A DNA stretch of 64,000 bases, taken from Dipetalonema caudispina. Its lineage: Eukaryota > Nematoda > Chromadorea > Rhabditida > Onchocercidae. The notes beneath the pieces were generated by a model, which was not told the DNA's origin, made no database searches, and worked only from the letters and a program-made list of their open reading frames with translations. The number at the start of each line of letters is the position of its first letter. Positions within the stretch are counted from its first letter, which is position 1. Positions 27,201 through 40,125 of the stretch are shown here, piece by piece. The DNA is taken from NCBI GenBank assembly GCA_013365325.1, contig JABVXV010000322.1, forward strand, positions 1-64,000, written 5' to 3'. A program made the translations under genes and the position numbers.

Positions 27201-30200
27201 AACAGTAATCAATTTGAACCACAATTTTTGTAGTTGTTTAGGCTCATTCATTCTTTTATTTTATGGTGAAAGAATTTTCATAGATAAATCAACAAATTTT
27301 TCAAGTTAAGAACAAATTTGGTACACATAAGCTTGCAGGAAAAGTGATACCGGTGTTTATACATGTCGAGCACGTAATCAGGATGGTGAATCCACATGGA
27401 CGGCATCCCTAGTCGTTGAAGGTTGTGATCTTTTCAAGATTTTTTTTTCCAGTCAAATAAAATCTCAGATTTAAAGGAAATAGCAAAGCCAACTATCTCC
27501 TTAAATTACTTGTTATTTCATTCCATTACATTACATACCACCCTTTTGTATTATTTATATCTTATCGAAGTATAGTTGCTTATAATTTACAGAACACACC
27601 AATCCATCGGTTACATTTACTCGTATGCCAAACTTATCTGCTTTTCCATCTGCACCGGGCAAACCATCGCTGCAGAATGTTACTGAAGATGGCGTTGATC
27701 TGGAATGGACTGTTCCGGAAAGGAGTGGCGTTACTTTGGTTAATGGCTATCTTTTGCAGTATTTCAGTCCAGAAATGGGCCAGGTACGTTCCTCGGTCCT
27801 TAGAAGTGGAAGAATAATTTTAATAGTTTTGCCATTGATTAATGCAGTTTAATTTCACTTCCACAAGTGGCATCGTTTGTGGTCAAAATCTGAAAATTTT
27901 TTTTTAGACCTGGTTTAATGTCCCTGACTACATTTCTGGTCCGAGATATCATCTAAGGAACTTGAAATCTTCACATTCGTACGTTTTCATTGTTCGTGCA
28001 GAAAATTCTGAAGGTATTGGTCCACCATCACCAATGAGTGATGCTATTCAAACTAAACCACAGAAAGAGCAAAGTAAGTTCTTGTTGAGAAAAGGCACGG
28101 CAGTTTGTTTCCTCAGAAAGGCACTGATTTCAATAGTAACGATTGGATTGCAGAAATTGTCTTTTTCCGAAAAATTTGTAATTAAACGTATTCTTCAAGG
28201 TAGTTTGATTTTCGAGAGCGTGAGCAAGCCAGCGACTCACAATTTTCTGGAAAAGTGGGGTGGTAGACAGTAAATATTAAAAAGTTTAGATTGAGTAGAT
28301 AGTATGTTTGATAAAAAGAAGGGGTGGGGGGAAAAGACTTCATCATATTCTTGTGAAGCACTTATATACATTATGATTCACTGAAATATGATCAAGCTTG
28401 ACAAAACTTTTAGATGGGCGTGAAATGACAAATGCAGATATGGATTTAGACACTGCTCGGGAACGGATTGCCTCGGAACAGCTAATCAAATTGGATGAAG
28501 CGACAACTGTCAATGCTACGGCCGTGAAATTGAGTTGGAAGGTAAAATTCAACTATATCAGTGGTATAGTTGTCCTGAGCCATCGATAACTTAACCAATG
28601 GCTAGATTAAAGTAAATATTAATCCTTCTGTAGGAAGGTCTGTGCGAACGCAGTTGTATCATTACCACAAGGAGACTTGCTTTTGTAAGCTGTCCAGAGA
28701 ATCTTGTTATTACCATTCATTTATTATTAGGCAGTAATTCGATCATTATCTTGAGCGAAAATATTTATTATTCCTGTGTTATTATCGATCTTTAAAAAAC
28801 GAAATGTGTTTTTCACATTGCATCAAATTGTAGCGTCGGAGAAATGAACCATTGGTGGAAGGTTATTATATCAAATGGAGAGCGGTACCAACAACGTCAG
28901 GTCAGAAACAGGCTGGAGCTAGTAGTACCGATAGCCACTGGGTGAATATCTCCAAACCAAACACTGATACATATGTTGTGAATGGCTTACGCCCTTTTAA
29001 AAACTACGAATTTTTTGTGATTCCGTATCACAAAACCGTTCAGGGTATGCCGAGTAACTCGTTAAATGGAGCTACTAGCGAAGCTTGTAAGTTTTCGTTT
29101 ATCATCCTGTTGTTTGTTATAAAGAAGAGGAATAATGTTTGGTTAATGGTCAAAAATTTTTAAATGAAACATTTCATTGTAAAAAAAAAAAAGTGTCATT
29201 AATGATAAGGAATGGCGTCAAGTATAACAACGTAGAGGTAGTAATATATCACATGAAATAACACTTTTATACAATTAATGCAAAAATGTTATTCAAAAAG
29301 AAATCATGTAACTGCCAAAAGTTGCATTTAATCTTTAGTTGAATTAAGTACAGTTTTAAAATAGTTCGATAAATGTTAGAAAAAATCCAAATGTACATAA
29401 CTCCAAAATAATCACCATTTATACTTATCAACCAAGATGAGTTTGAAAAGTAGAATTTTGATTCTTTAAAGTAGATGCTATCTTTTCTAGTTATTGGTTG
29501 AGGTGCAATTGAAAGGAGAGTTTTTGCATTTCCCTTTTAAAGGATTTCATCACTACGTAATCCGGCACTAAAGTCAGAGAATTCTTTAATCAGTGATATC
29601 ATACTTGCAATATTTGCAGCACCTACTTCACCTCCAACGGATGTACGTGTTCGAATGATGAATTTAACGACGTTAAGAATTTCCTGGCGCCCACCACCTG
29701 CTGATGGAATAAACGGGATTCTAAAGGGTTTCCAGGTTAGTTCCTGATTTTCGATTTTTGTTAATGGTTCATTTTTTGTTCTGGTTGGCATTACCCAATT
29801 TTTTGCTTCCAGATTATTGTTCTGGGTAGTGGTGCAAAATATAATCGAAACATTACAACAAATGAACGTGCAGCAAGCGTTACATTGTTTCATCTTATAC
29901 CCGAGATGACTTATGGAGTTAAAGTTGCAGCACGAAGTAACGCTGGTGTTGGAGTTTATCATGGGCTTGAAGCTGTCACCATGAGTAAGCTATTTGTTTC
30001 TGATAAATGGTGGATTTTTATTGTGAATTAAGATATTACATAGTTGAAATTTTACTTCTTGTGCAGTAAGAAAAACATAGTTATTATTCAGATGAAGCAA
30101 CACTGCGAGAACATATCCAGTTAATGAGTGGAATTTCGTCTGGTGATCGTTTGCTACATATTATCAAAAGGCCTTGGTTTATTGCTACAGCCGGCGTATT

Positions 30201-32831
30201 AATATGGATTACATTCATTGCCCTCATCAATTTCATGTGGTGGAGATGGCGAAAGTCGAAGGGTAAAGCTGCTGGTTTGTCTTCATTAATTTTCTCCTGA
30301 ATTCTCTCTTTTACTACTAATTGGAGTGTATATAACTTTTGTTAGTTTTTTTACTCGAATTTCCTGTCACCCACTTCACACATATTTAAATTGATTAGAA
30401 AACTCACACTTGCTGTGGCACTTACTTTATGAGTCAAGAATCTGGGGGTATTGGTGATAGTATTAGCCTAATTTACAAAATAATAACTAGTACCAATCAT
30501 GAAATACTATTCCATAAAAGAAAAATTTTCGAACAGAGTTTGTTTGGTAGATGCACTTTTGATTTTCAGCTCGATTAGGTATGCCGTTTATTAAAATCAA
30601 TGACGGCAGTGTTCATCTGACAGCGCGAGATGCCTTATGGATGGATCATCCCAACTTTAATTCAGCACAGCGTTCCCTTTTAAATAGTTCCATAAATGGT
30701 GCACATTGTAATGGGCCACCCATTTACACACAAACTCCACATCAAACCGATTTTTACATGGATGGCCAGATATTACACCGTGATACGTCGGCACATATGC
30801 TGGGAACTATGGATAGAGCTCAGTCACCCAACCATTATCATTATGCTGCACTTACTGCCGGGGGTGCATCCGGTTTATCAACATTTTATGGCGGTCATCA
30901 AGTTCTGGTTAGTTGTCTCAATGTTTCTTTATATATAATATATAATATATGTATATATATATTTTTTTGTTACAATTTCCTACCACCTTTTTACAGATTT
31001 TTTTAACGGTAATATTGAACCCTTATAAGACTTCGTTTGTTTTTTTGTTGTAACAGCCGAGGAAACCATATTTCGGTGAGTTTTGTCCACTGATAAGTTA
31101 GCCATACCCACTCGTAGTAAAATGAATTGGATTATTAGAAATCAGTGATTCTTGTTACATGTGTTATGTAAAAATTCGATGATTTGTTCTAGGATGATCC
31201 TTCCCCATATGCAACGACGACTCTGGTGATGAGCAACAGACAGAGATGGTTAAAGGATCATATGCTTCGGGCTCCGATGCCTCCTTCTAACCCGGTCCCT
31301 TCTGCTCCTCCACTACGCTTCAAGGAGAGTGGTAAACATCATAATACATTGGGCGAACGACGTTCTCCCTTTGTTGATAACAAAATGCGCTCCATTGGCC
31401 ATCATCATTCGGGAAGTCCTCCGCATACCGATGTTTCTTATGTACAGTCCTCGGATGGTACTGGAGGTACACCGTTTTCTCATGTTTACTTATTAGGAAA
31501 GCATGCATTGCTTCTTAGTTCACTTATGCACCCTTTAGATAGTCTTACATTTGCGTAGTTATGACAATGTAATGTTCAAGTTGTACTTCTACAAGAGAAT
31601 GATATGATTGCAGGAAGTTCAAATGGACGAAATAAAGGAGGTACCTTGAATGGAAAAAGAAGTCCGCCCAAGCAGATATTGCTTGATATGATACCTCCAC
31701 CTCCTCCAAATGCTCCTCTATCCGATATTCAGAGCGATACAGTATGTTTATTCCCAAATACTCTCGCATTGAATGGATTTAAAAGTTGCGTTTTCTTGAC
31801 GTGTGTGCTGTGACTTCATTATTTTCACTGATTTTGTCAACTTTTATATCTTCTTTATATTGAAGCACTCAAAAGAGGTAGTGGATTCACCTGATAGTCA
31901 TTTGATGGATGTCAACGAACACTACGATGCTGTCTCCGATGCACTATTATTTGATAATGATGCAAGGCACGTACACGAGAAGCCTAGTTTAGCAAATACT
32001 AGGCCAAATAGTCGGAATAGGATAAGTAATATTTATCTCCTGCTTTTATTTCATCTTGCTTTTGTTGCATTTTGAAGAAACTTGCATTTTACACTTTTTA
32101 GTAACCGCTTGCGTTATCAATCAATTTCTTTGATTCATTTATGATAAATTTGAAAGAATGTTTTTTTACCAGAATAAAAGAAACAGAAAACGAATTTAAG
32201 ATCATCGAAGTGGAGCAGTGGGTAGTTGTGGTGGAGGTCAAGAAGATGATGATAGTCAAAGGTCTTCACTGATGAACGATAATAATCGATCAGCATTTTG
32301 CTCGTCTTCAGAAGCGGACGAAGAAAATTCGGAGGAAGATGATCGTGTTCGAAGATCTTCAAGTCGTGTTGATCGTTCCCAAAGTCCAGAATATGCTGCC
32401 CATCGACCTTCACAACCGTGCATGGGCGTTAGTGCTTCAGCGCTTACTCAAAGTTCATGTAATTTTCTTTTCTTGTTCCTTTTTTAATTAGCCTTAAGTA
32501 TTGTGGTGCTTTTTTCTGATGAAAGGAAAGGGAAATGGTTTTTTTTTTCGATTCAGTTAAAGGTATAAATAGTTTCCTGAATGCAAAGCAGATGTTGATG
32601 TTCGATGCTTTCTTTAACCATCACGACCGTCGAGAGCAATTATGTATCCGGGATTTGAGGGGAAGAAAATTTCAAACACCGACATCCATTATTTGCTCAA
32701 AAAAAAAAAACTATCGTTTTTCTTCGATTTTACCACTGTTCTCAATTCTTTCAGATGATGGAATATCAGCAGTGCGTTCTTCGAGTCGTTTGAAATCTAT
32801 TTCTCGGAACTGTAAAAAAGATCTGGTCTAG
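12187..32831 (+). CDS. sax-3: Roundabout-family axon guidance receptor (SAX-3/Robo orthologue), 23 coding exons
   Basis: Single-pass receptor for Slit in axon and cell guidance at the plasma membrane. Exons: 12187-12292, 15809-16018, 16486-16622, 16868-17020, 17173-17280, 17552-17715, 17894-18107, 18299-18470, 26870-27086, 27339-27421, 27593-27783, 27908-28073, 28414-28541, 28834-29086, 29620-29735, 29813-29984, 30092-30262, 30570-30907, 31193-31466, 31614-31741, 31866-32025, 32201-32458, 32755-32831. All junction phases agree and give 1331 residues, close to Caenorhabditis SAX-3 as I recall it. Domains seen: signal peptide 1-30; five Ig domains at about 39-140, 144-235, 240-325, 330-420 and 428-522 with Cys/Trp/YxC signatures; three fibronectin III domains at about 540-635, 660-760 and 770-860; transmembrane helix 893-914; cytoplasmic tail with the CC1-type tyrosine motif SPYATT near Tyr1039 and a PPPPP run at 1152-1156 suited to Ena/UNC-34 binding. 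The N-terminal ATG is the first after an in-frame stop at 12169. Identity is very secure; exon ends are hand-predicted. Confidence 0.95.
12514..12541. repeat. (AT)n microsatellite
   Basis: Fourteen AT units, immediately inside the first intron of the Robo gene. Confidence 0.95.
14079..14103. repeat. 25-bp perfect AT-rich palindrome
   Basis: TTTAATTAAGTT and AACTTAATTAAA are exact reverse complements around a single A at 14091. Each arm contains TTAATTAA, itself palindromic. It lies in the first Robo intron. Confidence 0.9.
19024..19083. repeat. Tandem duplication of about 32 bases
   Basis: Two adjacent copies begin with AGCAAATAGATTTGATACA, the second starting at 19056 and diverging near its end. 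Located in the long Robo intron. Confidence 0.85.
23267..23317. repeat. (CA)n microsatellite
   Basis: Interrupted CA array with a few TA units, in the long Robo intron. Confidence 0.95.
25082..25099. repeat. (AT)n microsatellite
   Basis: Nine AT units in the long Robo intron. A similar array lies at 20730-20749. Confidence 0.9.
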
Positions 32832-34430
32832 CGACTTAAACATATTTGCCTCGGGTCATTTTTCAGTGTTCTCTTCATTCATTAAAACAGCATAAAAACA
32901 TTTTATTGTATGAATAATATGGTTACTCACGCAAAAAAAATCTGTAATGTGAGTAACAGGTGTGAAAATTTCCATGAGTTATGTTTTCGAGAACACTGAT
33001 GAACTTTGTTTTCTTTCTTCGATCTCACTTATTTCCGATGCGATGATTTCCTAACTTAAAATTTAGGTTCATTTTTTACAATATTTATTATGTACATATG
33101 CACTGGATATTGTTATTCAGGATGGGATGTATAAAATCAAAATGATCATTCAGTTCACCATGTAGGTTTCTTGAATCGCAGTCAGCCATCCATACTTTTT
33201 AATCCTGACCTTGAGATTATTATAGTTGAACAGGAAAGGATAGTATGAAATGTTGTATGTGATATGAATGGGTTGTGTAAATCATAGGTGAATTTTTTAT
33301 TCGAAGCACAAAGTGCACTAAATTTTACTGCATGTTACAGCTGTATGTGAACTTTTTTCTTGTTTTATTAAGCTGCCAACTCACAGGACTTGTTATTCCT
33401 TACTGTTTTAGTATTCGCTGTCGAAGCAAATGTGCTCACTTATAGTCGTTTTATTCTTTCTGTGCTTCAGAAATTCTTCCGAAATATCTCCCTTTTTTTC
33501 CAAATTTTCGTTGTTGTCTATTTTTCTTTTGAATTTTGCTTTCAATTGACGAATTTATTCCAGTCGTTCCATTTTTTCTTTCCTTTTTTTTTACCGTGTT
33601 TGCCAAATATGTCTGTTATGTAATTTCGGGATGAAATTTTCTGATAGTTTATAAATAATACTCTGATTCACAGTAAGCAGTTGTTATGATTTTCTCCGAA
33701 AAAAAGGCAACGGCAGTTATCGTCAAGCAATCAGTTATTGTATAACAGTATGTAATGAAAAGCTTTAATCTCATTCTGAAGAGGTTTTAATTTGAAGCTG
33801 AGTTGAATATGAATTGAGTTTGAAGTCAAGAATCAGATTATTGGGTCAGATTCGAGACATAATTTGAGTGGGAAAGAAGATGGCTATGCAGAACAATCAG
33901 TCAGCGAGATTTATGGATAACAAATCGACGTCGTATAGTGGTGCATCTCGGGTACCTTGACATTAATATGTGGGAAGGCGAATGTTTACTTTAACTTTTT
34001 ATCTAGCAGCATTTCATCCCCAGTTAGAAACGAAATTTGTGTTGTATGCTTTGATCGGAGTAGAGTCGGTAGAGGCAGATGCTGCATTGTGATATTATGG
34101 GCTAGGTAGCGATACTTCAACGGATCACTGGGCATGATAGATGGTTATATGAAGGTTGAAATGATGCGATCATCATCAATCGCTGCATTAATGTGATTAG
34201 TAGTTTTGCGCTAGGAGATATCATTTAAGCCAAATGGGAAACTGTTTTAATTTCGGCTTGCCAATAAGTTGGCTTTCTATAAGGTTCAGTTTTCAGTCAT
34301 ATCTCAGCCGAACGTTATGTTATTCACGTGAAATTTTGATCATACGAATCCGAGAAATATTAAACGACTCAATTTTTGGCAAAATTTGCTGATGTTTCGT
34401 TAATTTTTCCCGGGTATGTGATACTACTGT
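32832..34430. other. Intergenic region and probable 3' UTR of the Robo gene
   Basis: No exon is supported. The first several hundred bases are presumably the Robo 3' UTR. I see no canonical AATAAA close to the stop, only AATAAT-like variants near 32912. The rest is the upstream region of the small membrane-protein gene at 34431. The 1.6-kb gap is large for nematode operon partners. Confidence 0.6.
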
Positions 34431-35465
34431 ATGGCATTTCAAAACTATCGACTGAGGAATGTCAAGACGTGGCGAGCATTTCGTAATAGGCAACGGTTGG
34501 ATACAATTCACACAACAGAGTCGTTCGATTCTGGATTTTCGTCGTTAAATAACCATCTAAATAATTATCGAACCAAATTGAGACGTAATTTACAGGTAAA
34601 TTCATTTTTCTTTCATACAACAAAATGATGAATTATGGGATTGCTTGATATTAATGTTTAATTACAGGTAGATGACGTTCTTTGGTGTTGTTCTTTTATT
34701 CTAACTGTGTGGTATTTTGAGCTTCCACTACCATTGTTTACTGATTCACGAGTCGATTGGTAAGTTGTTATTTTTGATGTCCGGTTTGCTTAAAATTTGC
34801 TCGATATTTGGGGTGGAAATATTTTCATGGAGCAATTTCCCATGTCATAATTAAAGCCTGCGTTTACTTCTGAATTCAATTTACTGCTCTATCCATGCAT
34901 ATTTCAATTTATTCCGATGTATGCATCAAAATAAACTTAGGAAAGAGTTTTTTTCCAGGTTTTTCTTAACTTGTTCAATAGTTTGTCAGCTAAGCTTTCT
35001 CTTGATCGGCCTGTATCTCTGTTCAAAAAGTGGCAAAAATTCATCGGATGAATGGCCCAAAATCTATCCGAAACTGTTTTTTCTGGCCATTATTCTATTC
35101 ATATCCTCTTGCACAATGTAAGTTCCAAAAATTTCAGACTTTAAAAACTTCCATACTTATATCTCATTTTTAACACTGAAAACAAACATGGGTAAGAGTA
35201 AAACTTGAACATTTTTTGCTCATTGTTGCAATTTCATGTGAAAGGACGAACATTGTTTAAAATTTATACTTCGCGGTTTTTCGCTCATTCTGTTTTTGTT
35301 TGTTAGTTTATTATTTTCCAACTTGCTGATTGACGTCATCAATTTTAATCGAAGACATGATTTTATAGGTTTTGCCTTGCAACATGGAACTTGTGGAGTT
35401 TCTGGACGATTTATATTGTATTTGTTACTTTTATGTTTACCATTGTTGTAATATCATTTCTATAG
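34431..35465 (+). CDS. Small four-pass membrane protein, not recognised (four exons)
   Basis: Exons 34431-34595, 34668-34759, 34959-35117 and 35369-35465 join in frame to give 170 residues. All splice sites are standard: donors GTAAAT, GTAAGT, GTAAGT; acceptors TTACAG, TTCCAG, TTATAG. Residues 1-55 are basic and polar with an SFDSGFSSLN stretch. Four hydrophobic segments follow at about 59-79, 87-108, 124-143 and 150-170, and the protein ends almost at the end of the last one. Residues 109-122 form a short polar loop with DEWPKIYPK. An in-frame stop at 34419 supports the start. I do not recognise the family. The topology recalls tetraspan or MARVEL-like proteins, but I see no diagnostic motif. 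The splice-phase agreement and continuous hydrophobic pattern are the reasons to call it a real gene. Confidence 0.75.
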
Positions 35466-35657
35466 TATCAAAATTTGATTTGAGTACTTTTTATTGGAAG
35501 ATTATATATTTATAGCTTATTATATTGTCGTTTTTAGAAACTAACTTTATACAAAAATTTGATTATATTAATATTGAATGCGCAAAATTAATTTATGATA
35601 ACTTGCAAATGAATAAGTAAGAAAAATTATAGTACACAAAAAATTCCAATTAAGTGC

Positions 35658-35663
35658 AATAAA
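35658..35663 (+). terminator. Candidate polyadenylation signal AATAAA
   Basis: First canonical AATAAA downstream of the stop codon of the small membrane-protein gene, about 190 bases after it. AATAAA is frequent by chance in AT-rich DNA, so support is modest. Confidence 0.35.
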
Positions 35664-38309
35664 TAAATCTACTTGTTTGTGCTGTAATTGTATATGTAAT
35701 TTTCTCTTTAACCTTAAACGTTAAATTTCCCACATTTGGAGTTCTTCTCATTCGCGAAATTAGTTTCCAAGAAAAAAGCTGAAAGTGATTCCAAAATGAA
35801 AATTTTACAGTACTGTCAATGGAATGATAGCTTGAACTTTTCGTTAGAGCTATCTGACCAATTGCTTCATTATTCCCGGTTTGGAATGTTAATTTGCTTG
35901 TTATTCTAATCATGAAAAGGTTGTTTTGATCATCGATCAAAAATTGAATTTAGCATAGATATTTTTTTGTAAGATTAAACATCAAAGGATTATCTCAACT
36001 TGTATTATATTTACTTCTTTCTCATTTGTGATGTACCGGTTACTGTGATGTACTTATAAATTGCAGCAAATTTAAATAAGCTTTATGAAAAGACAGAACT
36101 TCCACGTTTAATAGAAATTGCAAAACTTAACTTTAGACATTATTTATATATCATATTGCAGTGAAAATGTAAATGCATTAAACCGTAGAAAAAGTTGGTA
36201 AATTTTTGAGTGGGTAAATTCAGCATTGCAGTATTTTTTTGGTCGTTTTATTGGTAAACCATACGTGGATTATTATTTAATCGACTCTTAAAGTTTTTTT
36301 TTTTCCTTGTTTCATTTTCACTGCACTTTAATTCAACCATATTACAATCATTTTGAAATGGTCTTTTTTTCAACATTCAGATCAAGGAAGTTCGGATGAG
36401 TGCTAATATGTTTTGCTATTTTGCTCTCAGTCTCTATCATCCGTTGAGTAACAGCTTTATTGTTTCATATCGTTTTATAAAATTTTTTGTTAACTTTAAA
36501 ACAAGAAAGATACGTATAAATATCATGCTAAATTCTTCTTAGCAACACTAAATTTTTCGTACTTATTATGACCTTTTGCAAGTACTTGACCGTTTATATT
36601 GGATACATTCTTTTGGCACAAATGGAGAAGGAAAAAAAAAAAAAAAAAAAGTTCTACTTCCCTGTTCCTGTTTCAAGCTCATTTGGTGAAAATTGAAGAT
36701 GTCCAAAGTTTAATTTCCTATGCAATGTTGTCAAAAAAATTTTTCTACAATATATTTTCAATTAAAAAAAGGCATGAAAATCAAATGGAAGAATGTTATA
36801 TGATCGATCATTATTATATGTTACAATCATTAACGTATTAAGGGCTTTTTGAGTAATTGTTTTGCAAATGAAGTGAATTTTAGCATTAAAAGTGAAACAT
36901 TTATATGATTTGTGATGTATGTGAAATGAAGTTATTTTGTCTCAGCTATCAGATAATAGTTTTAAACTTCTCCACATCTCATCTCAAATCATACGATCAT
37001 ACGACGATTCTGCTGCGATGTTTTCGATGTGTTAGTGAATGTGCTAACTTCTTTGATTGGGAAATGTCGCCCATGTTATGAAATTCTTGGAAATGTGTCA
37101 CGCTGTGATGGGTTTTTTCCCTTCTTCCTCTTTCAGAAATTATATCTGAATTGTATCGATCACTTTTTGGACGAGCAAACATAGTTTTCTAACTAAATTG
37201 AGGAAGAGAGAGATGAAGAGCTCGAATAAACCTAACGTACTTCAATCACAGAAATGCGGAAGAAGCCTGCTAATGCAGCTGGCTGGAGCCTTGATCATCA
37301 TCATTATCTTTATATAACTAAAATATAATTCGGAAGTTATCTGCAAGAGATATCGTACTTGTTTTTAGTTCATTGAGATGAATTAAGTTGCAGTTATTTC
37401 CTAACATCTTTGTTTTCTTTTTATTTTACTATCATAGAAAGCGAAAACAGATGAATCCATTTTATCTTGATCTAACTTCAATAAAGTAAACCTTTTTTAA
37501 AACAAATGAAAGGATCATTTCCAGAAGTTTTTTTTCATTTCCCACTTTTATGCTGACCAAATTCATAGTAGACGGTTAAAGTTTCGGTTTAACCTAAAAA
37601 ATTGAGAAGATTTGATAAGGTAAATGAGTCGATGAAGATGTGTCATTTGCAATTTTTGTTGTTGAAAGAAGCAAAAATAGATCATTAACTGTGTTCATTT
37701 AAGAATAAATTGATATGTTGAAATTTGTTTGGCTGAGTTTTAATCAATTTTTCTACGTTTGGAATGTAACTAAGCCCATAAGGATAGTGCCTGAAAACCT
37801 CTTCAATTGAATGAAATTGTTTTTCAGCATTTCTGAAACTGCAGAAATTACGGTGACAAAGTCCTCTTACTTCTCTTTTGATGATTATGTATATATTCAT
37901 TTGGTTTGTCATTTTTAATAAAATTACATTTAAAATTTCCTACATTTCAACTTTCAAAAAAAAGAAAAATCAAAATTTTGCACTCGAATTTCAATATGAC
38001 ACATATCATACATGCGAAAATAAGTAATACATCCTCAATTTGCTTATACCTTTGTTTTTGTGCTGAAAAGTTGATTAAAAAATAGAATTTATTTAGGAAA
38101 AAAAAAGTATCATTTAGGACTGAATATTTTTTCTGAATTTCATAATTGCTTTTAAAAATGTCACTTTAAAAAATTAAAGTCGAATAGAAGAGATATATTT
38201 GTATTGACTTGATATATTCTTCTATTCCTCCTCCTCATGAAATGTCATGTACATATTTATCATTTAACTAAGCATACATTTTACTGTTGTTTAAATCTTT
38301 CTCCACTTC

Positions 38310-38313
<4 letters not shown>

Positions 38314-38344
<31 letters not shown>

Positions 38345-38350
38345 AAAAAA
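38314..38350. repeat. Poly-A tract
   Basis: About 29 consecutive A residues followed by AAGAAAAAAA. Confidence 0.9.
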
Positions 38351-39517
38351 TCCTCATAAAACATATCTATATTATTTATACTTAATGGCGTTAGAATAGA
38401 TAAAGGATTTCAGAGAAATAATTAAAAATGATTTCAGAGAAGTAATTAAAAGTTAATGAAGAGAAATGTCCATCCTATTACTTCTTTATTTGTGCTTGAC
38501 TATTCAAGGATGCTTGATAACTTCGATTCATTTTCAACAATCCTCATTTTTCCTCTAGCTTCTTGTTTAAAATGGATAATATGAAATTCCATCTTTCATC
38601 ATGCTATAATCCGATTGTCAAAACAATATTTCACACTTAATTGCTTCATAAATTGTATTCATATTCTTATAAGACTTATGAGATTGTCATATTTTATCTA
38701 TCTGTCACGGTTCAGTAACTTTCCGTGGAAATTTGCTTCCCATTTTCTTTTCTTTTTTTTTTTTTTTACTCCTTTCTTGTCAATTTAGATCTTATTTTTA
38801 CGGAATTTCAGTATAAGAAAATAAATGAAATTTGTTATATGGATAAAATAAAAGATTGTGAAGTGGTATTCTGTTAGAAATTTGAAAATTTAATTCGAAT
38901 GTTACTGGACTTTGCCCCAGTTTTCTTTTTTATTTTTTGATTAAATTCTCATCGAGCAATGTAATCGTTTGCTATGATTTTAATGCTGAAATTTGGCGAG
39001 TTTTTTTTTTTTTTTTTTCTTTTTTCGTTATGATAATTTTCTTTTTATTTTAATATCAAACTTTTAGTCAGTAATCTATCCATTCATTACTATTTAGATG
39101 TTTAGCACTGTAATTACGTCTAAATGCATTAGAATTTCGTATGAAATTGCAATACTTACTTCAATTACATAACGTAGCAAACAATTGTTGCTTTTATTAT
39201 ACTCAATTAAAAATGAGTAAAAAATGTTATAAATTAGATCTTCAAAGAAATATCATCATCAACTATTACAATAACAAAAACTTTTTAACATTTCTATAAA
39301 ATGGATTTCTTTTAATCGATCTGCTTACAACAGAAGTAATTATTTAAGGTTTGTCACATCCATCCGGTTATAGCACCTAACCAGGTAATCTTATTTCCAC
39401 TAGGTTGAACTTTTTTTTCCTTCTGTTGTTTCATGTTTAATATCTTTAATGTTCATTAAATTTCTTATAATTTTCCATTAATATTTGCATATTTCTTTCA
39501 AGACTTTTAAATGATTT

Positions 39518-39562
39518 CTTTTTTTTTTTTTTTCCTTTGGTTTTTTTTTTCTTTTTTTTCTT

Positions 39563-39607
<45 letters not shown>
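39518..39607. repeat. Long T-rich tract
   Basis: About 90 bases almost entirely T, broken only by a few C and G residues, and ending in a T run of about 38. Such a run is prone to length error in sequencing or assembly. Confidence 0.95.
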
Positions 39608-39609
<2 letters not shown>

Positions 39610-40125
39610 TTCCAACTAGAGTAAATAGATTTAGTTATCATTGTCTAATAATTCATTTTTAAGAATATAATAATCAAGAAAATACTTATAAAAATTTCTT
39701 CTTAGCAATCCTATCTATTCATTTTTGATAAACTTTTCGAAAGTCACATAATGCTCGTTAATTTTATCATACAAAATTCAAAAAAGAAAATTTCTGTAAA
39801 TTCATGAATGTTTTTAAAATACTCATGATAATGAATCGATGCTACTTCTAAAAGAAACATTTCAATTTTTTATTACAAAATTTTTTCAGCTCTCCAAATG
39901 CGTTACTGAATTAAAAAAATGTTATTGAATTTAAAAGAAAATGATGCATTATATAGTATTATTAACATTGAAGGGAAAATGGTAAACTATCATCAACGAT
40001 ATGAATATTGTGTTTCAATATAAACTTTATCAAATCTATGAAGTATTATTATTTCTGAACAGTGTAACAATTATGCTAACCGTGATAGCAACAATATTTT
40101 CGAAACAATAATATCAACATCTATC

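Larger units (their letters stand above)
35466..40125. other. AT-rich intergenic region without a supported gene
   Basis: An AATAAA at 35658-35663 may end the upstream small membrane-protein gene. A minus-strand open frame at 35650-35940 (96 codons) and another at 37685-37912 (75 codons) have fairly protein-like composition but no recognised domain and no clear splice partners. The rest contains homopolymer tracts, notably A at 38314-38342 and a 90-base T-rich block at 39518-39607. The right end is presumably the promoter region of the amine receptor gene. Confidence 0.6.

Noticed and set aside
29537..29962. 141-codon minus-strand open frame
   Set aside because: It is antisense to two Robo fibronectin III exons and the intron between them, which are securely coding on the plus strand.
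31058..31076. Possible 19-base Robo micro-exon flanked by AACAG and GTGAG
   Set aside because: Its length is not a multiple of three and including it shifts the frame into a stop at once; joining 30907 to 31193 is in phase and matches the SAX-3 tail.
32832..34430. Robo and the small membrane-protein gene as an operon
   Set aside because: They share strand, but the 1.6-kb spacing is far larger than usual for nematode operons and no SL-type acceptor is evident close to 34431.
37685..37912. 75-codon minus-strand open frame
   Set aside because: Composition is plausible but there is no recognised domain, no splice partner and no other support; kept only as a mention in the gap description.
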